DNA of 64,000 nt from Sulfurimonas sp. HSL-3221. GTDB taxonomy: Bacteria; Campylobacterota; Campylobacteria; Campylobacterales; Sulfurimonadaceae. Positions 62,651 to 64,000 of the stretch are shown here, piece after piece (position 1 is the first letter of the stretch; each line of letters opens with the position of its first letter). The DNA lies in contig NZ_CP087998.1 in NCBI RefSeq assembly GCF_021044585.1, forward strand, positions 930,001-994,000, given 5' to 3'. The position numbers and the translations under genes are program-made. The notes beneath the pieces were generated by a model. It was not told where the DNA came from. It did no database searches and worked only from the letters and a program-made list of their open reading frames with translations.

Positions 62651-62842
62651 ATGTCTCAGAAAGTGCAAGTCAAAATCGAAGGTCTCCCGGAGGGAGCTGT
62701 CAGTGCCGAAACAATGCAGAAAAAGATCATGAAGAACATCGTTGCCGAGATCAAATCTGCCAATATGGACGGGCTGAACCCCTTCGACCTCGATATTGAC
62801 GCAGGTCTGGATGTCGCCGTTGAGATGACGCCGGGCGCCTGA
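62651..62842 (+). CDS. 63-residue candidate RiPP precursor or partner peptide
   Basis: The peptide starts MSQKVQVKIEGLPEG, has no signal peptide and no cysteine, and ends FDLDIDAGLDVAVEMTPGA with the single aromatic F45. GAGGGTCG lies near the ATG. It is followed 46 bp later by a radical SAM/SPASM gene of the peptide-modifying group, with a hairpin between. Alternatively it is a small conserved protein of other use. No standard precursor motif (XYE, GRR or FxSxx) is present. Confidence 0.55.
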   Translation: MSQKVQVKIEGLPEGAVSAETMQKKIMKNIVAEIKSANMDGLNPFDLDIDAGLDVAVEMTPGA

Positions 62843-62857
62843 CGTTCGTCAATGCTG

Positions 62858-62877
62858 CCGCCGCTCTCCCGCGGCGG
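62858..62877 (+). terminator. Hairpin between peptide and radical SAM genes
   Basis: CCGCCGC (62858-62864) and GCGGCGG (62871-62877) pair around TCTCCC, followed by CGGATGCTTTT. This could partly end transcription, giving more peptide mRNA than enzyme mRNA, and it overlaps the weak ribosome site of the next gene. Confidence 0.5.
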
Positions 62878-62888
62878 CGGATGCTTTT

Positions 62889-63977
62889 ATGATCGCTTCC
62901 GTAATTCTAAAACTGACCGAAACGTGCAATCTCGACTGCACCTACTGTTATATGTTCAATTCCGAAGACAAGACCTACACGCGTGTCCCGAAATTTATGC
63001 CCCTCGAGACAGGCCTGAAGGCGCTTGAGCGTATCGCCGATTATCTTGGGGAACATCCCGAGCGGCGTATACGCCTCGTCCTGCACGGCGGTGAGCCGTC
63101 GCTGTGGCCGGAAGCATCCATGACCCCTTTCCTGGAGGCGGCCGGTGCGCTGCGGCGGGAGACAAAGCGGCTCAGCATCGGTCTGCAGACGAATCTCTAC
63201 GACTACGATGCAGCGCTGCTGCAGCGGGTCGCGGCGGCGGGCGGTTCCATCGGGGTAAGCCTGGACGGACCGGCGGCCTATAACGATCAACGACGCGTCA
63301 CAAAAGGGGGAGGCGGCAGCTACGAGCGGGTCGCGGAGAACCTGAAGCGGCTTGACGCGGACGGGCTGCTCCCCTTTTTCGGCGGAGTCCTGAGCGTGGC
63401 GGACCCCGACATCCCGCCCGAAGACTATCTTGCCTGGATCAAGACGCTGCCGAAAAAGCGTGTCAGCGTGCTCTGGCCCATCCACTACAACTACGATGCG
63501 CCCCCAACGCATGATTACGGGGCGTGGTACGCCGAGCTTTTCCGGCTGTGGGCAGAGGCGGACGACCCCTCGATTGATATCCGCATCTTCCGCGACGCGA
63601 TCAAGCGGATGCTGGGCTCTTCGCACCACGGCGACGGCGTCGGGGGCGAAAGGCTCAACAGCGTCATCGTCAACAGCGACGGGCAGTATGAACGCCATGA
63701 CTACCTGCGCTATTTTGCCGACGGGGCGGTACGGACGGAATTCAACGTCCGCGAGCACGGGCTGGAGACGGCCGCGCAGGACCCGGTCATCCGCCGCTGC
63801 ACCGATCTGCGCGAAACGCTGCCGCCGGAGTGCGTTGCCTGCGGACACTACGAGGTCTGCGGCGGGGGCTTTGTCGCCAATCGGCTCGGCGGGGAAGGGG
63901 TGGATTTTTCGCGCAAATCGGTGATGTGCGGGGATCACCAGCGCTTCTTTGACACGGTCCGTTCCTACATTGGCTGA
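62889..63977 (+). CDS. Radical SAM/SPASM peptide-maturase-like protein
   Basis: The 362-residue protein begins ILKLTETCNLDCTYC, with CxxxCxxC cluster cysteines at 13, 17 and 20, and continues CYMFNSEDKTYTRVPKFM, the wording of the XYE/GrrM/FxsB-type group that forms cyclophane cross-links in peptides. The C-terminal SPASM domain has CVACGHYEVCGGG and further cysteines (RRCTDL, SVMCGDH) for auxiliary clusters. It follows the small peptide gene. A transporter, if any, would lie past the window. Confidence 0.88.
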   Translation: MIASVILKLTETCNLDCTYCYMFNSEDKTYTRVPKFMPLETGLKALERIADYLGEHPERRIRLVLHGGEPSLWPEASMTPFLEAAGALRRETKRLSIGLQTNLYDYDAALLQRVAAAGGSIGVSLDGPAAYNDQRRVTKGGGGSYERVAENLKRLDADGLLPFFGGVLSVADPDIPPEDYLAWIKTLPKKRVSVLWPIHYNYDAPPTHDYGAWYAELFRLWAEADDPSIDIRIFRDAIKRMLGSSHHGDGVGGERLNSVIVNSDGQYERHDYLRYFADGAVRTEFNVREHGLETAAQDPVIRRCTDLRETLPPECVACGHYEVCGGGFVANRLGGEGVDFSRKSVMCGDHQRFFDTVRSYIG

Positions 63978-64000
63978 CCGGGGCGGCGGGTCCGTTTCGG

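Overview
The window reads as chromosome of a GC-rich member of the Campylobacterota, probably a Sulfurimonas/Sulfuricurvum-type sulfur oxidiser. The evidence is the gene order 8158-14452 (HP0242-like protein, polyprenyl synthase, hemA, proS, Dsb-like protein, hemC), which resembles the Helicobacter pylori HP0242-HP0237 neighbourhood; a sulfite dehydrogenase pair like Cj0004c/Cj0005c; and a Csd1/CcmA-type M23 peptidase-bactofilin overlap. This placement is inference from gene content, not from a marker-gene tree. No rRNA, tRNA or CRISPR array was seen.

Layout. 1-3.3 kb: 3' end of a bioA-like gene, a class II aldolase-like protein without its usual zinc histidines, sulfite dehydrogenase sorAB, and a divergent LysR regulator. 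3.3-7.6 kb: rsmH, an FtsL-like protein and an RND permease. 7.64-8.16 kb: a gene-free stretch holding a convincing minus-strand cyclic-di-GMP-I (GEMM) riboswitch followed by a further structured RNA and no ORF. 8.2-26.7 kb: a dense, mostly plus-strand housekeeping block with many 1-4 bp start/stop overlaps (haem synthesis, proS, argH, pheST, aroA, ispH, rpsA, serA). 26.7-38.9 kb: accessory genes (AraC regulator and cupin, bactofilin and M23 peptidase, LysE exporter, acetyltransferase, secreted hypotheticals, YyaL, thioredoxin 2).

39.05-44.33 kb is a complete chromosomal integron: an IntI-type integrase at 43365-44330, a divergent attI region, and five AT-rich cassettes on the minus strand, each closed by a 72-bp imperfect palindrome. 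In all five cassettes the 7-base R'' box at the end is the exact reverse complement of the 7-base core at the start of that same cassette, the signature of true attC sites. The cassettes carry a MazEF-type toxin-antitoxin pair and five genes of unknown function.

44.3-52.8 kb: an acyl-CoA-dehydrogenase-like gene that apparently starts at ATT, an acetyltransferase, a 1836-residue orphan protein with a metzincin-like HExxH site near its C-terminus, and small DUF genes. 52.9-58.4 kb: an RND efflux operon (TolC, adaptor, permease) whose permease is split into two half-size, ATGA-coupled genes. 58.7-61.9 kb: YfgM-like and BamB-like proteins, a Xer-type recombinase and a D-Ala-D-Ala dipeptidase. 62.0-64.0 kb: a cytochrome c, then a 63-residue peptide gene, a hairpin and a radical SAM/SPASM maturase, which together look like a ribosomal peptide natural product (RiPP) locus running to the window edge.

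The strongest candidates for new biology are the integron, the riboswitch with its noncoding transcript, the peptide/radical SAM pair and the giant metalloprotease-like protein.
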